This document shows, piece after piece, positions 9,458 to 19,670 of a stretch of 19,670 nucleotides of DNA. The first letter of the stretch is position 1; every line of letters starts with the position of its first letter. The DNA is taken from assembly GCA_019693395.1 (NCBI GenBank), contig JAAMXP010000112.1:1-19670 (forward strand), given 5' to 3'. The position numbers and the translations under genes were made by a program. The notes under the pieces were generated by a model. That model was not told the origin of the DNA. It was given only the letters and a program-made list of their open reading frames with translations, and ran no database searches. The DNA comes from Ettlia oleoabundans. Its lineage: Eukaryota > Chlorophyta > Chlorophyceae > Chlamydomonadales.

Positions 9458-10294
9458 AAATTTGCTGCTTGGCCCGTCAGGAATACATAGACTGGAAACA
9501 AAGACGCGGCTTGGTTCGGGCGGCATACTAAAAGTGTCTTGGATCCAATGTTATTGAAAGATTGGGTTAAGTGCCCGCAGCAGGCTTCCACTCTTCACCT
9601 GCCACATGCCCCGCCAGAAAACACAAACACAATGTGCCACGCCAGTCCATTTCTTTCCTGCTTTGTTCCGGGTTTTGTACTCCTTCATATCTTTGATCGC
9701 GTGCTCCGAACACTTAGTCATTCGCACAGCTTCGCGCAACACACTTCAAATCATGACCAGTGATATGAGGGGCAGAAGGAACAGGGAAGAGTTTATGGCT
9801 CCTGAGAAGACGGCAGTCGACCAGTTTGCATACCTGGGTACTTTTCGTGGGTATGCCTTGTTCCGTCACCCTTGCTGCCTAACGGTCAAGCCGGTACCAT
9901 GCTGAGGTGGAGCCCCCCTCGAGAGCCCTCCTCCCACACCCGCGCTCCTACACATGTGCATTGCCCGTTGCCATACACATCAGCCGCTCGTGTTCTCATC
10001 ATCCTTAGTTGGTTTTGACGGCGAACTTCGGGCGCGCCGAGACTTGCTCGCCGCTTGCAGGTGCGACGACCGTAGGCAAGCGATTCGCCACAGTGGATGC
10101 AGCATCTATGTCGGCGGGCAGGGGTGGAGCAGCGGGCTTCCTGTAGCAAAGGAGGCGTCGGCGGCTCCCGCCCGATCCTGCCGTTTGCCGGCTGCCTGTC
10201 CCGTGCCAGGCGATCTCTGAATGTTCACTGAGCGCTGGACCTTGATTTGCACATCTGTACTGCTATGGTGCAAGGTTGTAACGTTAAAAGGTAC
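9458..10294 (+). other. 3' UTR of the Q-rich gene and upstream region of the barstar-like gene
   Basis: No convincing exon is seen in these 837 bases. The only TGTAA polyadenylation motif after the Q-rich gene's stop is at 10277-10281. If used, its 3' UTR is about 840 bases and reaches the start of the next gene, at 10295. Short open frames, such as one from about 9754 beginning MTSDMRGRR, lack supporting similarity. Confidence 0.4.
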
Positions 10295-11003
10295 ATGCCT
10301 AAGAAGGAAGCAGGCAAGAAACTTGGGGGCGACACCAACACAGCAACACCGGCAGCAGCCTGTGTGTCTTCACTGGTGAGGTCGCAGTGACCTACCTAGA
10401 GCCCAATGCTGCTTAGTGCCGGCAGGTGTTGTAACCAATACTGCACACTACCTTATCTTGTCTCCACCGGTGAGGTGCCCGCGGCTGCCTTGCAGCGCGG
10501 CCTGTCAATGACGAACGCAGCTTGGTGCCGGCAGGGTGTTGGCTTCAGCACTGCACGCCATCTTTGCTTGGCAGGGAGGCTGTTATGCCTTATCTGTGAG
10601 GCCCATTTGTGCAAGAACCGGCACCAATCCATGTGGGTGCTGCTGCCTGTTCCGGCTTTCTCTCCCTTACCTGCCGCAGGGCAAGCTGACCAATGGCGAG
10701 CTGGTTGTGGACTTGCGAGGGCGCAGCCTATCCCAGGAAGATTTCTGGGGTGCCATGGTCGCCAGCTGTGCCCTGCCGCGCTGGTTTGGGCGCAACCTGG
10801 ATGCCTGGCGGGACACGCTACGTGGCGGCATCTCCCCAACCTTGGATGCCCAGCCGCTGGTGGTGCTGGTGGATGCCAGAGGCATCTTCGCGCCAGGGGA
10901 GCGGTATGGAAGGATCATTGCAGAGATTTTTGAGGAGGCGGCACCACGGGCTCGCTTGGTGCTCACGCCTCTTCCGAAGCGGCGGCAGGAGGTGGCGTGT
11001 TGA
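10295..11003 (+). CDS. Barstar-like (barnase-inhibitor fold) protein
   Basis: Exon 1 (10295-10375) codes a short basic leader MPKKEAGKK followed by a Thr/Ala-rich stretch. Exon 2 (10680-11003) holds the barstar-like domain and stop; both borders are phase 0 and the protein is 134 residues. The domain shows the barstar pattern: ELVVDLRGRSLSQEDF, then LPRWFGRNLDAWRD, a VVLVDARG strand, IIAEIFEEA and a final strand. Compared from memory with Bacillus barstar, the aspartates matching Asp35 and Asp39 and a glutamate matching Glu76 are kept, while Tyr29 is Trp and Trp38 is Arg. In bacteria barstar neutralises a secreted RNase; the role here is unknown and no RNase gene is in the window. Exon 1 rests only on phase, the GTGAGG donor and a suitable ATG. 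A basic leader could suggest nuclear or organelle localisation, but weakly. Confidence 0.83.
10360..10560. repeat. Degenerate tandem duplication around the barstar-like exon 1 donor
   Basis: GCTTAGTGCCGGCAGGTGTT at 10412 recurs as GCTTGGTGCCGGCAGGGTGT at 10518, and the exon 1 end with its donor, CACTGGTGAGGT (10371), recurs as CACCGGTGAGGT near 10466. The intron thus seems to contain a diverged second copy, about 95-107 bases on, of the exon 1 end plus donor. The second donor-like site could permit alternative splicing. Confidence 0.6.
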
Positions 11004-11477
11004 CACGACAATGGTGTTCACTTAGCAGCAATCCCAGACACGCAGACCTAAACATAGTTTATTACATCGCAAACTGGGCACTGCGGGTAGCTGTACTCCT
11101 GCAATCCTATCAGCGAGCACTGGCCATCTCTCACCAAGTTGCCTGGACTTGAACACTGGAGCCACCGCATTTGCCACCTCGTGACAGTCAGTCACCTACC
11201 ACCTTCCAACTGGTCCTCTGCCTGCGGTTCTCGGGCTTGCTGATGGGCCTGGACCAATTCTGGAGTTCTGGTTTATATGCCCCACTGTAGTCCATTTGTG
11301 TGCTACCTTTGCGATCCATCAGGTGCAAACACCTGGCACGCAACAGACAACTATGTTCCTGCCTGTCCCTGGGCGCGACTCCCAGTTGTGTGTGTGCTAG
11401 ATTGCCCCACGCCGCTCTGCTGCCTAAGATCCCTCGTTTCTTTTACTTTGCTCTCACCAGACCACGCTCCATCAATG

Positions 11478-11482
11478 TTACA
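11478..11482 (-). terminator. Candidate polyadenylation signal, minus-strand gene at 12088-13155
   Basis: TGTAA on the minus strand (TTACA on plus) is the first I see downstream of the stop at 12088. It lies upstream of the opposing signal at 11621, so the two transcripts would overlap. Confidence 0.35.
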
Positions 11483-11620
11483 AGCCCCGGTCTGTACAGT
11501 TGGTTTTGATTTGGAGCAATCCGCCCCCCAGGCTAAAAAGCAAAGAATGGAAATACGGCGGCCTGGCAGCCTGAGAAGAGTGAAAGGAGAAAAATTAAAG
11601 CAGGGGGGAGGGCTCCTACA

Positions 11621-11625
11621 TGTAA
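11621..11625 (+). terminator. Candidate polyadenylation signal, barstar-like gene
   Basis: TGTAA is the usual green-algal polyadenylation motif. This is the first plus-strand copy I see after the stop at 11003. Cleavage would be expected 10-20 bases downstream. Confidence 0.4.
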
Positions 11626-12087
11626 GTGGAATATTGATTGATTTTTTGGGGAAGGTGAAATGTCGCCAGAAAGGCCGAAAGCAGCAAACAAGTAGCTGCG
11701 ATCGTTTTCTGTTGGCATATGGGGCATTGTGACGCATTTGTTTGGCTGGCAGCAGGCCCCAGCATGTATGGCATGAACATTGAAAATAAACCACTCCAGT
11801 GTGGGTAAACCATTCGTATATCTTGTGTCATGCCGTGCTTCAGGTGTGCAGCACTTGCATGCCCATGTCAAAAACATCAATCACTATAGATGAAAACACA
11901 CAAAAACATGGCCAGCACAACGGCTTCCGCTCCATTTGAGCGGCCACTTCCAAGATTGTGCGGGGAGGCTAATGACGGGGCGATTGTAGCAGCCTCAGCG
12001 CTAGGAGGCCATGGATACAATCCCCCAAATCCCATCCACAGCATACAGCAGTTTCCACAACTGATACCCATCCCCACATCAAATGGT

Positions 12088-13155
12088 TCACACCACTAGG
12101 GCATCTAGCTCATCGTCGTGGTCGTCCGCAAAGTCGGGGCGACCGCTGAGCAGCGCCGCCACGTCCAGGAACCGCTCGCCGCCGTCCTGGGCCTGCGAGG
12201 AGACAGAAAGGGCGCCGATTGACAAGCATGGCAGAGGGCGGCTTCATTGGCAGTGAAGTGGAAGCTTGCTATCTCGCAGTGCAGTACTGTGAGTAGGCAT
12301 CAGGTTGGACACACTGAAACCATGCTTTTGCGAGTCTACACAGTACTGTCGCGGCGAATGCTGGCGGCAGCAAGATTGAGCAGGCAGAGGAATGGTAACC
12401 GAGGGAGACGCATCAACCAGCAAATCAACGGCGTCGTGCGCGTGTTGGGCAGCACCAGGTTTTCAAAAGGGCCTGGGCTGCAGCAGCTTCGGCCCGCCAG
12501 GGGCAGGGCGTGACCTGCCCTGCTTTCCAGGCCCCTGGTGCCCTGGAGCCTTCTGCAAGGTATAGCACGCTTTACTGTACCTGGCGCGTCTCTTCAAAGG
12601 CCATCCTGATGTCCTCGCGACTCAGAGTGCCCTCCATGCCGCCCATCAGGCTGTTGAGCTGGTTGAGCACGGCGGTGGCGGCTTCCTTCACCGAGGGCTC
12701 CTGGCTGCTGCTCCCGCAGCCGCCCCCGCAGCCGCCGCCGGACTGCAGATGCAAGGCAAGGGTGTGGAGAGGGTCAACAGGGTCGGAAGAAGGGTGTTGG
12801 ACTGCTATCCGGTTGCTGTATGCGTATGAGTGGTCAAAAAAGCAAGGTCGCTCAATCGCACCTTTTGCGCGCTATCTTCCGCGCTGTCGCTGCCCCCGCA
12901 GCACCCGCCGCTCGTGTTGGATACTTCAGGCTTTGCGGTGGGCATGTCAGCCAGCGACTTGAAGTTTTGCAGGAAGGCGGAGCCGGCGTCTTCCACAATG
13001 CCGCCGCTGGCGGCGTCGGCCGCTGCGCTCCTGTGCGTAACACGCAAGGGGCGCCCTCTGGCCAGGCCCTGGAGGTTCTGGCCTGCGCTCTGGCGCGCTG
13101 GACGCGCCGCCAGGCGGGCGGGGTGGCTGGTAACAACAGCCACGAAGCTCGACAT
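12088..13155 (-). CDS. Unrecognised small protein with Gly-Cys clusters, possibly plastid-targeted
   Basis: Three exons, 13155-12862, 12742-12581 and 12192-12088, join in phase 0 with GTGCGA and GTACAG donors and CTGCAG and CTCGCAG acceptors. They encode 186 residues. Residues 1-45 start MSSFVAVVTSHPARL and are rich in Arg, Ala and Ser with almost no acids, as in chloroplast transit peptides. Two Gly-Cys clusters, SGGCCGGS (Cys 85-86) and GGGCGGGCG (Cys 103 and 107), meet at the first exon junction. A short helix-like region (EAATAVLNQLNSLMGGM) follows, then an acidic C terminus ending DDHDDELDALVV. The clustered cysteines could bind metal or form disulfides, but no known motif fits. It shares a short divergent intergenic region with the plastid protein gene cpSRP43, mild support for a plastid role. 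I do not recognise the family. Confidence 0.75.
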
Positions 13156-13480
13156 CGCGCGTGCACAACAGCAAGCGACGGTGGATGATACGTGCGGTTC
13201 ACGAAAAATAAAGAACGTGAGCTGCACTTGGGTGCAGGCCTAGGGCCACCAGGAACCAGACGCTGAGCTGGCGCTCCACCCCATCTTATCGGCTCCCAAG
13301 TGCAGATGTTATGCGAGATATCTGAACTTGGAAACTAAGCAAGGGTTGTGCCTTTGTTTTGCGTATATCAGTGCAGGCTGCGCTCTTTACGAAACCTGTT
13401 TAGCACCCCCGCCGGGCTTGCAGTTTGCGCTGTCAGCTAAAGTTGACCAAAACGCTGCATTGTGCAATTCAGCAGCGGCC
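13156..13480. promoter_or_regulatory. Divergent promoter region between the Gly-Cys gene and cpSRP43
   Basis: The two start codons (13155 minus, 13481 plus) are 325 bases apart and face away from each other. Both promoters and 5' UTRs must lie here or overlap the coding starts. No TATA box or clear operator is seen. In-frame stops upstream of 13481 were not fully excluded, but the protein start MAACASLTSAV fits a transit peptide. Confidence 0.5.
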
Positions 13481-16400
13481 ATGGCGGCGTGCGCTTCCTT
13501 GACTTCTGCTGTCCGGCACCTTTCAGGCAGCGCAGCTGTGCCCAGCGCTTCCAGCAATCGTACTTGTGCGGGAGCCTCGACATCGTACACCCAGCCCGCA
13601 GCAGCTCGCTTGCAGCAGCAGCGGCGGAGCTGGCAGCACGCAGCCGGTGCTAGCACGTGGCTTGCCGCGCCGCGGCGAGGCCGCCGACAGCTTGCTGTGC
13701 TGGCATCTGGCAGCGCCGGCGAGATAGTGGAAGTCAAGGACCTGCGGGGCATTCGGGTACTGAAAAACGAGGATGACACCCCTAGGGTGGAGTACCTGGT
13801 GCAGTGGAAGGACGGCTCTCCGGACACCTGGTGGGTGCTGCCGTTGCTGTTGCTTGCTGCTGTTGTGGGTGCTGATGTGTGCTGCTTATGTGGGTGCTGC
13901 CGTAAAATGTGAGGACGAACTGGTAAGAATCGAGCTTGCAGGGAGCCTGCTGGGCGCAAAGTGCCATTGCGGAATACAGAGAGGTGAAGGAACTATCGAT
14001 CAAGGCAGTTTGGAGATTGACAGCCAGAAGGCTGCCTGCCATGCAAGCACCATTTTGTACATTTATGTTCTACATTATACCTTCTTCATTGCGCCCACTC
14101 CTTGCAGGGAGCCCTCCACCAACCTGGCAGACAACCTGCTGCGAGACTATGAGCAGCGCTGGTGGGGCGCCGTGAAAAAGGTGCGGCACAAGGACTTGCG
14201 TTCCCTGTGCATCCTCATGCAGCCTTTACAGTGTGACTGGCATGGACAGGCGTAAGTTACTTATGCCACTTGCGTCTACCACCACGGAACGACACAGGCG
14301 CTGCTGTCGGTGCTGTTGCCATCCCCGGCAGGCATGCCCTTCGCTTTCAGCCCCTTGCTTTGTTGCCCGCTACGCCACATTTTTTGCCTGGCTGACCCTA
14401 CTTACAATGCACATGTGTGCCTCCGGCCACAGGGTGACGAGGATACCATGGGGGATATGATGGAGGTGGGCGGCGATGTGCTGTCCCGCACAGGTGGGCG
14501 CAAGCTGCGTGCTAGGCTGCTGACTGCATTGGTTGTTTGGGTGGCGATTCATTCCACTAGTGGCCTGTGGTTCTTGGTTGTCCTATTACAATGCAACAAT
14601 GCAAAGCAACTCTACACTGCATTGTGCCAGCTGAGCATATAATCACACCACACATGCACACCAGGTTTCCGGCACATTGTGCGCACATGATTGTTCGTCA
14701 TGCACTGCAGTAAACGAGGACCGCCGCTCCGCTCTGCACTTTGCCGCCGCAATGGGCAAGGCGCCGCTGGTGCAGAAGCTGCTGCAGGCGGGAGCCGAGG
14801 TGGACCTGGCGGACAAGGAGGGTGCGTGTTCTTATGTAATGTACCGCTGCATATACTGCCTGTACTGCAGACATATATGATGAACACAACATGCACTGCA
14901 GATGGGCAGCTGGTTGGATTGCTGCCAATGCGGCTTGCCATACTGCCGCCGGTAATCGGCCTTCATCACTTTCTTTCCTGGATGCCCCCACTTATGCCGC
15001 GAGCTGCAGGCTACACACCCCTCCACATGGCGGCAGGCTACATGCACACCACCACCATTGGCGCGCTGCTGGCAGGAGGTGCCGATCCCGAGCAGCAAGA
15101 CAGGCAGGGGCGCAGGTGCGGAGTGTAGGTTTTTTGCCACGTCATTCGGTTGGCCACACCTGTTGGCTTTGGGTTGGTTGGGATTGCCTCACTCAAACAG
15201 CAACAGCAAAACCTCGACACAACAGGGTTGCCTCACTTCGACAGCAACAGCAAAACCTCGGCACAACACAACCAGTAACCAACCGCCTCTGCAGCCCTTT
15301 GGAGCTTGTGGAGGGTCTTCGTGCCGCGCTGCCTGCGGGCAACCCAATGCTGGTGCAGCGGCGCATGCAGCTGGAGAACGTGATTCAGATGCTGACAGGT
15401 GGGTGTTGGTTGCGGGCGCTGATGAATTTTTGAGTGGTTGGTGGGCAATGGGTTGGTGCATCCTGGTGATTGTGGACCTGGGGCTGGGCGGGTTTGATGG
15501 CTGTATGGTACAGGTAACAGGTTCAAGAGTTGAGTAACAGCATGGGTGGCTGGCTGTCTTGATCTAGAGTGGTGGGGCGGCCTTGCATCCTCTGACCCCT
15601 GTGCGCAGGGTGAAGGGGGCCTGGCTGGCTGGGTGCAGGCTGGGTGCTGTTGGAGATTGGGCTATCAACGCTGTCTAGGCATGTCTAGATTTTGGGTTAT
15701 GCTGGTGACCAACTGTCGCTCAATGCCACTCCACAGTGCACCTATCAACCCCCTCTCTTGCAGCCAACATGTTTGAAGATGTGGAGCCAATTGCTGTGCT
15801 AGGCAAGCGTGAGCGGCAGCCAGGGGCAGCTCCGGAGGAGGAGGAAGGCGCAGCGGCGGATGCAAGCAAGAAGGAGGGCGAGGAAAAAGAAAAGGAGGAG
15901 AAAGAGGGCAAGGATGCGGCGGCTGCTGCCACCGGGCCTACTGTGACCGAGTGGCTGATCAAGTTTGAGGACGAGGAGGAGGTGCGTCTGGGTCTCGCTG
16001 CTTGGTTGACAGCAAATATGTATTGGGCGGCTTGGCCATGGGGCAGCCTGCTTGTAGTTCTTATGCTTGCTAGCAGCAGTTCAAATATCTTTATACCACA
16101 GCTACCTACACACCAGTACTAGCAATGCAACTTGATGCTGGTTTCCTGATTTGGGTTGGCGTCCCTGTCTTATCCCTTGAATATCCTCCCTTCCTGGCTG
16201 CAGCCCACGTGGGTCGAGTCGCGGTATGTGAGCCAGGAGGTTGTTGATGACTATGAGGCTGGGCTTGAGTATGCGCAGGCAGAAGCGGTGCTAGACATGC
16301 GACAGCGCGGTACCATGCGCAAGTACCTGGTCAGGTGTGTGTGTGGGTCTCCAAGTGTGTGGTAAACAAGGTTGGTGTTAGCGCCGGTGCTGTGTTGCAT

Positions 16401-16913
16401 TGGCAATTTGCTTTTGTAATGAGTGATGGACTAAGTGTGATATGCCATCCCAAATGTGTGTGGACACGAGGTCGTTGCTGTTCTCCAGGTAGTGTGCTAC
16501 CGCACTTCGGCATCGCTGCTCTTGTCTGGCTGGCCGAGCCAGCCGACGTGCTTTTCGGGCCTGATCCTGAGTGGACTGTAACTGACTGACCCAATTTCAT
16601 CATCCACAATACTCCTGCTTCTGCTGCAAGCAGGTGGCAAGACGACTACCCGGATACTTGGGAGCCTGAGGAACATGTCAGCCGTGACCTTATTGCCCTC
16701 TACGAGCAACAGGCAGCTGAGCAGAAGGGCACCAGCGACTCCAGCAGCGGCGACAGCGGTTCCCAGGGCAGCGGCAGTAATGGCAGCAACGGCAGCGGAG
16801 AGACAGCAAAGATTGGTGCTGATGGCAATGGTGCCACAGTGATTGGCGCTCACAGCGGTGCAGCAGAGGCGGCCACTGCTGCGGACTTGCAGCTGCGGGG
16901 GACGGCGGCATGA
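13481..16913 (+). CDS. CAO: cpSRP43, chloroplast signal recognition particle 43 kDa subunit
   Basis: cpSRP43 binds light-harvesting chlorophyll proteins in the stroma and, with cpSRP54, delivers them to Alb3 in the thylakoid. Nine exons join in phase: 13481-13830, 14108-14180, 14433-14493, 14711-14821, 15010-15115, 15295-15398, 15764-15981, 16204-16334, 16634-16913; 477 residues. Residues 1 to about 75 are an Arg/Ala/Ser-rich transit peptide. Chromodomain 1 (81-141) has VEYLVQWKDGSPDTWEPS and ends YEQRWWGAVKK. Ankyrin repeats (about 160-268) show RSALHFAAAMGK, then GYTPLHMAAGY and SPLELVEGLRA. Chromodomain 2 (270-362) has TEWLIKF, then PTWVESRYV and YEAGLEYA, and chromodomain 3 (363-412) has YLVRWQDDYPDTWEPEEHV. 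This order is unique to cpSRP43. Oddities are a charged insertion of about 45 residues (285-328) inside chromodomain 2 and a Ser/Gly/Ala-rich tail of about 65 residues, which make it longer than the plant precursor (about 375). Confidence 0.96.
13829..13906. repeat. Repeats of the cpSRP43 exon 1 donor sequence
   Basis: GTGGGTGCTGCCGT directly after exon 1 (donor at 13831) recurs at about 13891, with a partial copy GTGGGTGCTGATGT near 13866. The intron therefore contains extra donor-like sites within 60 bases, built from a short tandem repeat. Confidence 0.65.
15184..15271. repeat. Tandem repeat, period 44, in a cpSRP43 intron
   Basis: Two copies start at 15184 and 15228. Each begins TTGCCTCACT and contains ACAGCAACAGCAAAACCTCG followed by CACAACA. 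It lies just before the acceptor of the exon starting at 15295 and has no evident coding role. Confidence 0.9.
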
Positions 16914-17008
16914 TGACAAGGCCGCTACCTGCACCACATACTCCAACAACTCAACTCCTTTGTTCAACACGACAACACGAGTGTTTTTAACTTGAACCCA
17001 CACCGAAT

Positions 17009-17013
17009 TGTAA
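17009..17013 (+). terminator. Candidate polyadenylation signal of cpSRP43
   Basis: TGTAA lies 96 bases after the cpSRP43 stop, a plausible though short 3' UTR for a green-algal transcript. Confidence 0.6.
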
Positions 17014-17693
17014 CTCATTCTCCTATCGCGCATGCAAAGCAACTGGTCCCTATTGGACTGCCTGATAGATTGTGGCATCATGGAACAACAACGCTGGTTG
17101 GTCTTCACAGCATGTTGGTGTGGAAAATGGATAACGCTGCCAGTGTCTGGTTGTTGATGGGCATTATATAGTATACTGCAAGTGTTGGCTGCTCAAGAGG
17201 GTGGGAGCAGGCTGGGCCCACCTTTACCAACGCCTGGCCAGTTGATGAGCGCTTGGCTGCAGTAACGACATGTTGCGATGTTATGTGCGTCCCCTTCCTG
17301 CAACATTACGCCGCAGATTGTTTCGTAGTTTACTCTATTCTCCTATCTTTCCTGCCGCGCCCATAGGCTTTGTTGCTGTTCTTACGGTCAATTCTGACAG
17401 CGTGGACCCCCACGCAACCGGACACGCAGCCTTCTCTGCAACAGGTGAGTGCATTCCAGTTGTCGCGATCCTTGCTGAAGAGCTGTTGAAGCAGTCCGCT
17501 GCCACGCCGTATAGACGAAGCGCACCTACCTGAGCGCGTGCCGCGCCAGCAATTGGCCCAGTGCAGGTGAGCAGCTTGATCAGTTGGTGTTATATTTGCT
17601 GCAGTTGGGTCTGACGCTCGCCTGTCTATGGCGCTGCGCGACAGACCACGCAGTGCATAACTTGCCAGCTTTCAACTCCCTCACTGTTGCAGC
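17014..17693 (+). promoter_or_regulatory. Promoter and 5' leader of squalene epoxidase
   Basis: This stretch holds no supported coding exon. A TATATA at 17165-17170 is a possible core promoter. Two strong donor-like sites, CAACAG|GTGAGT (17445) and GTGCAG|GTGAGC (17569), and an acceptor TGTTGCAG ending at 17692 suggest a leader with at least one 5' UTR intron. The frame leading into ATG 17694 from the second donor has an in-frame TGA and no ATG, which supports a non-coding leader. Confidence 0.45.
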
Positions 17694-19642
<1,949 letters not shown>

Positions 19643-19649
19643 GTGAGGT

Positions 19650-19670
19650 TGCTGTGTGTGTGTGTGTGTG
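19650..19670. repeat. GT dinucleotide microsatellite at the window edge
   Basis: A (GT)n run of about ten units starts just after the donor of the last visible squalene epoxidase exon and runs into the window edge, so its full length is unknown. Confidence 0.9.

Larger units (their letters stand above)
11004..12087. other. Convergent intergenic region with possibly overlapping 3' UTRs
   Basis: The barstar-like gene (plus) ends at 11003 and the next gene (minus) ends at 12088. A plus-strand TGTAA lies at 11621-11625 and a minus-strand TGTAA at 11482-11478; I see no nearer one for either gene. If both are used, 3' UTRs of about 620 and 610 bases would overlap by roughly 150-180 bases. No coding exon is supported between the genes. 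Confidence 0.4.

Noticed and set aside
8001..9526. Long open frames overlapping the Q-rich exon in other frames, on both strands (for example 8001-8951 and 8945-9526 minus, 8310-9344 plus).
   Set aside because: CAG and CAC repeats leave all frames open and give Ala-, Leu- or Ser-rich shadows. Only the frame continuous through the spliced coiled-coil exons has heptad-like, varied sequence and splice support.
9754..9834. A first exon for the barstar-like gene beginning MTSDMRGRR.
   Set aside because: Its donor phase does not match the barstar exon, intermediate exons would have to be invented, and a nearer exon at 10295-10375 joins in phase.
11277..11794. Open frames of 115-151 codons on both strands between the convergent genes.
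   Set aside because: They show no recognisable similarity or codon pattern and overlap each other; expected by chance in 3' UTR sequence.
17270..17533. A separate gene or N-terminal extension of squalene epoxidase.
   Set aside because: No in-frame route with an ATG reaches the exon at 17694; the stretch is better read as a leader with donor-like sites.

Overview
The window looks like nuclear DNA of a green alga, probably a chlorophycean. The genes are cut by many short GT-AG introns, the coding sequence is GC-rich with CAG-rich repeats, and TGTAA polyadenylation motifs occur. One gene encodes the plastid-specific protein cpSRP43. There are no bacterial-type operons, CRISPR arrays or rRNA genes. 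All exon borders below were joined by hand from reading-phase continuity, splice-site context and remembered similarity to named families; no search was run.

Layout from left to right. (1) 112-6642, minus strand: most of a KU70 (XRCC6) homologue, the DNA-end-binding subunit of non-homologous end joining. Sixteen exons are visible and the C-terminal part lies beyond the left edge. Its introns hold local tandem duplications, three of which copy the 3' end of a neighbouring exon with its donor site, plus a CCTG microsatellite, a G-rich quadruplex-prone tract and a probable tRNA-derived SINE with 14-bp target-site duplications. (2) 6977-9457, plus: a three-exon gene for a coiled-coil plus glutamine-rich low-complexity protein, head-to-head with KU70. 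(3) 10295-11003, plus: a two-exon gene for a small barstar-like protein, a fold best known from the bacterial RNase inhibitor. (4) 12088-13155, minus: a three-exon gene for an unrecognised, possibly plastid-targeted small protein with Gly-Cys clusters. (5) 13481-16913, plus: a complete nine-exon cpSRP43 gene with a charged insertion inside chromodomain 2. (6) 17694 to the right edge, plus: the first five coding exons of squalene epoxidase, including one GC-AG intron.

The genes do not form one pathway. KU70 with the Q-rich gene, and the small unknown gene with cpSRP43, are two divergent pairs, each separated by about 330 bp that must carry both promoters. The barstar-like gene and the unknown gene converge, and their predicted 3' UTRs may overlap. 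The most notable items are the SINE-like insertion, the exon-end duplications in KU70 introns, the eukaryotic intron-bearing barstar-like gene, the split chromodomain in cpSRP43 and the GC-AG intron.
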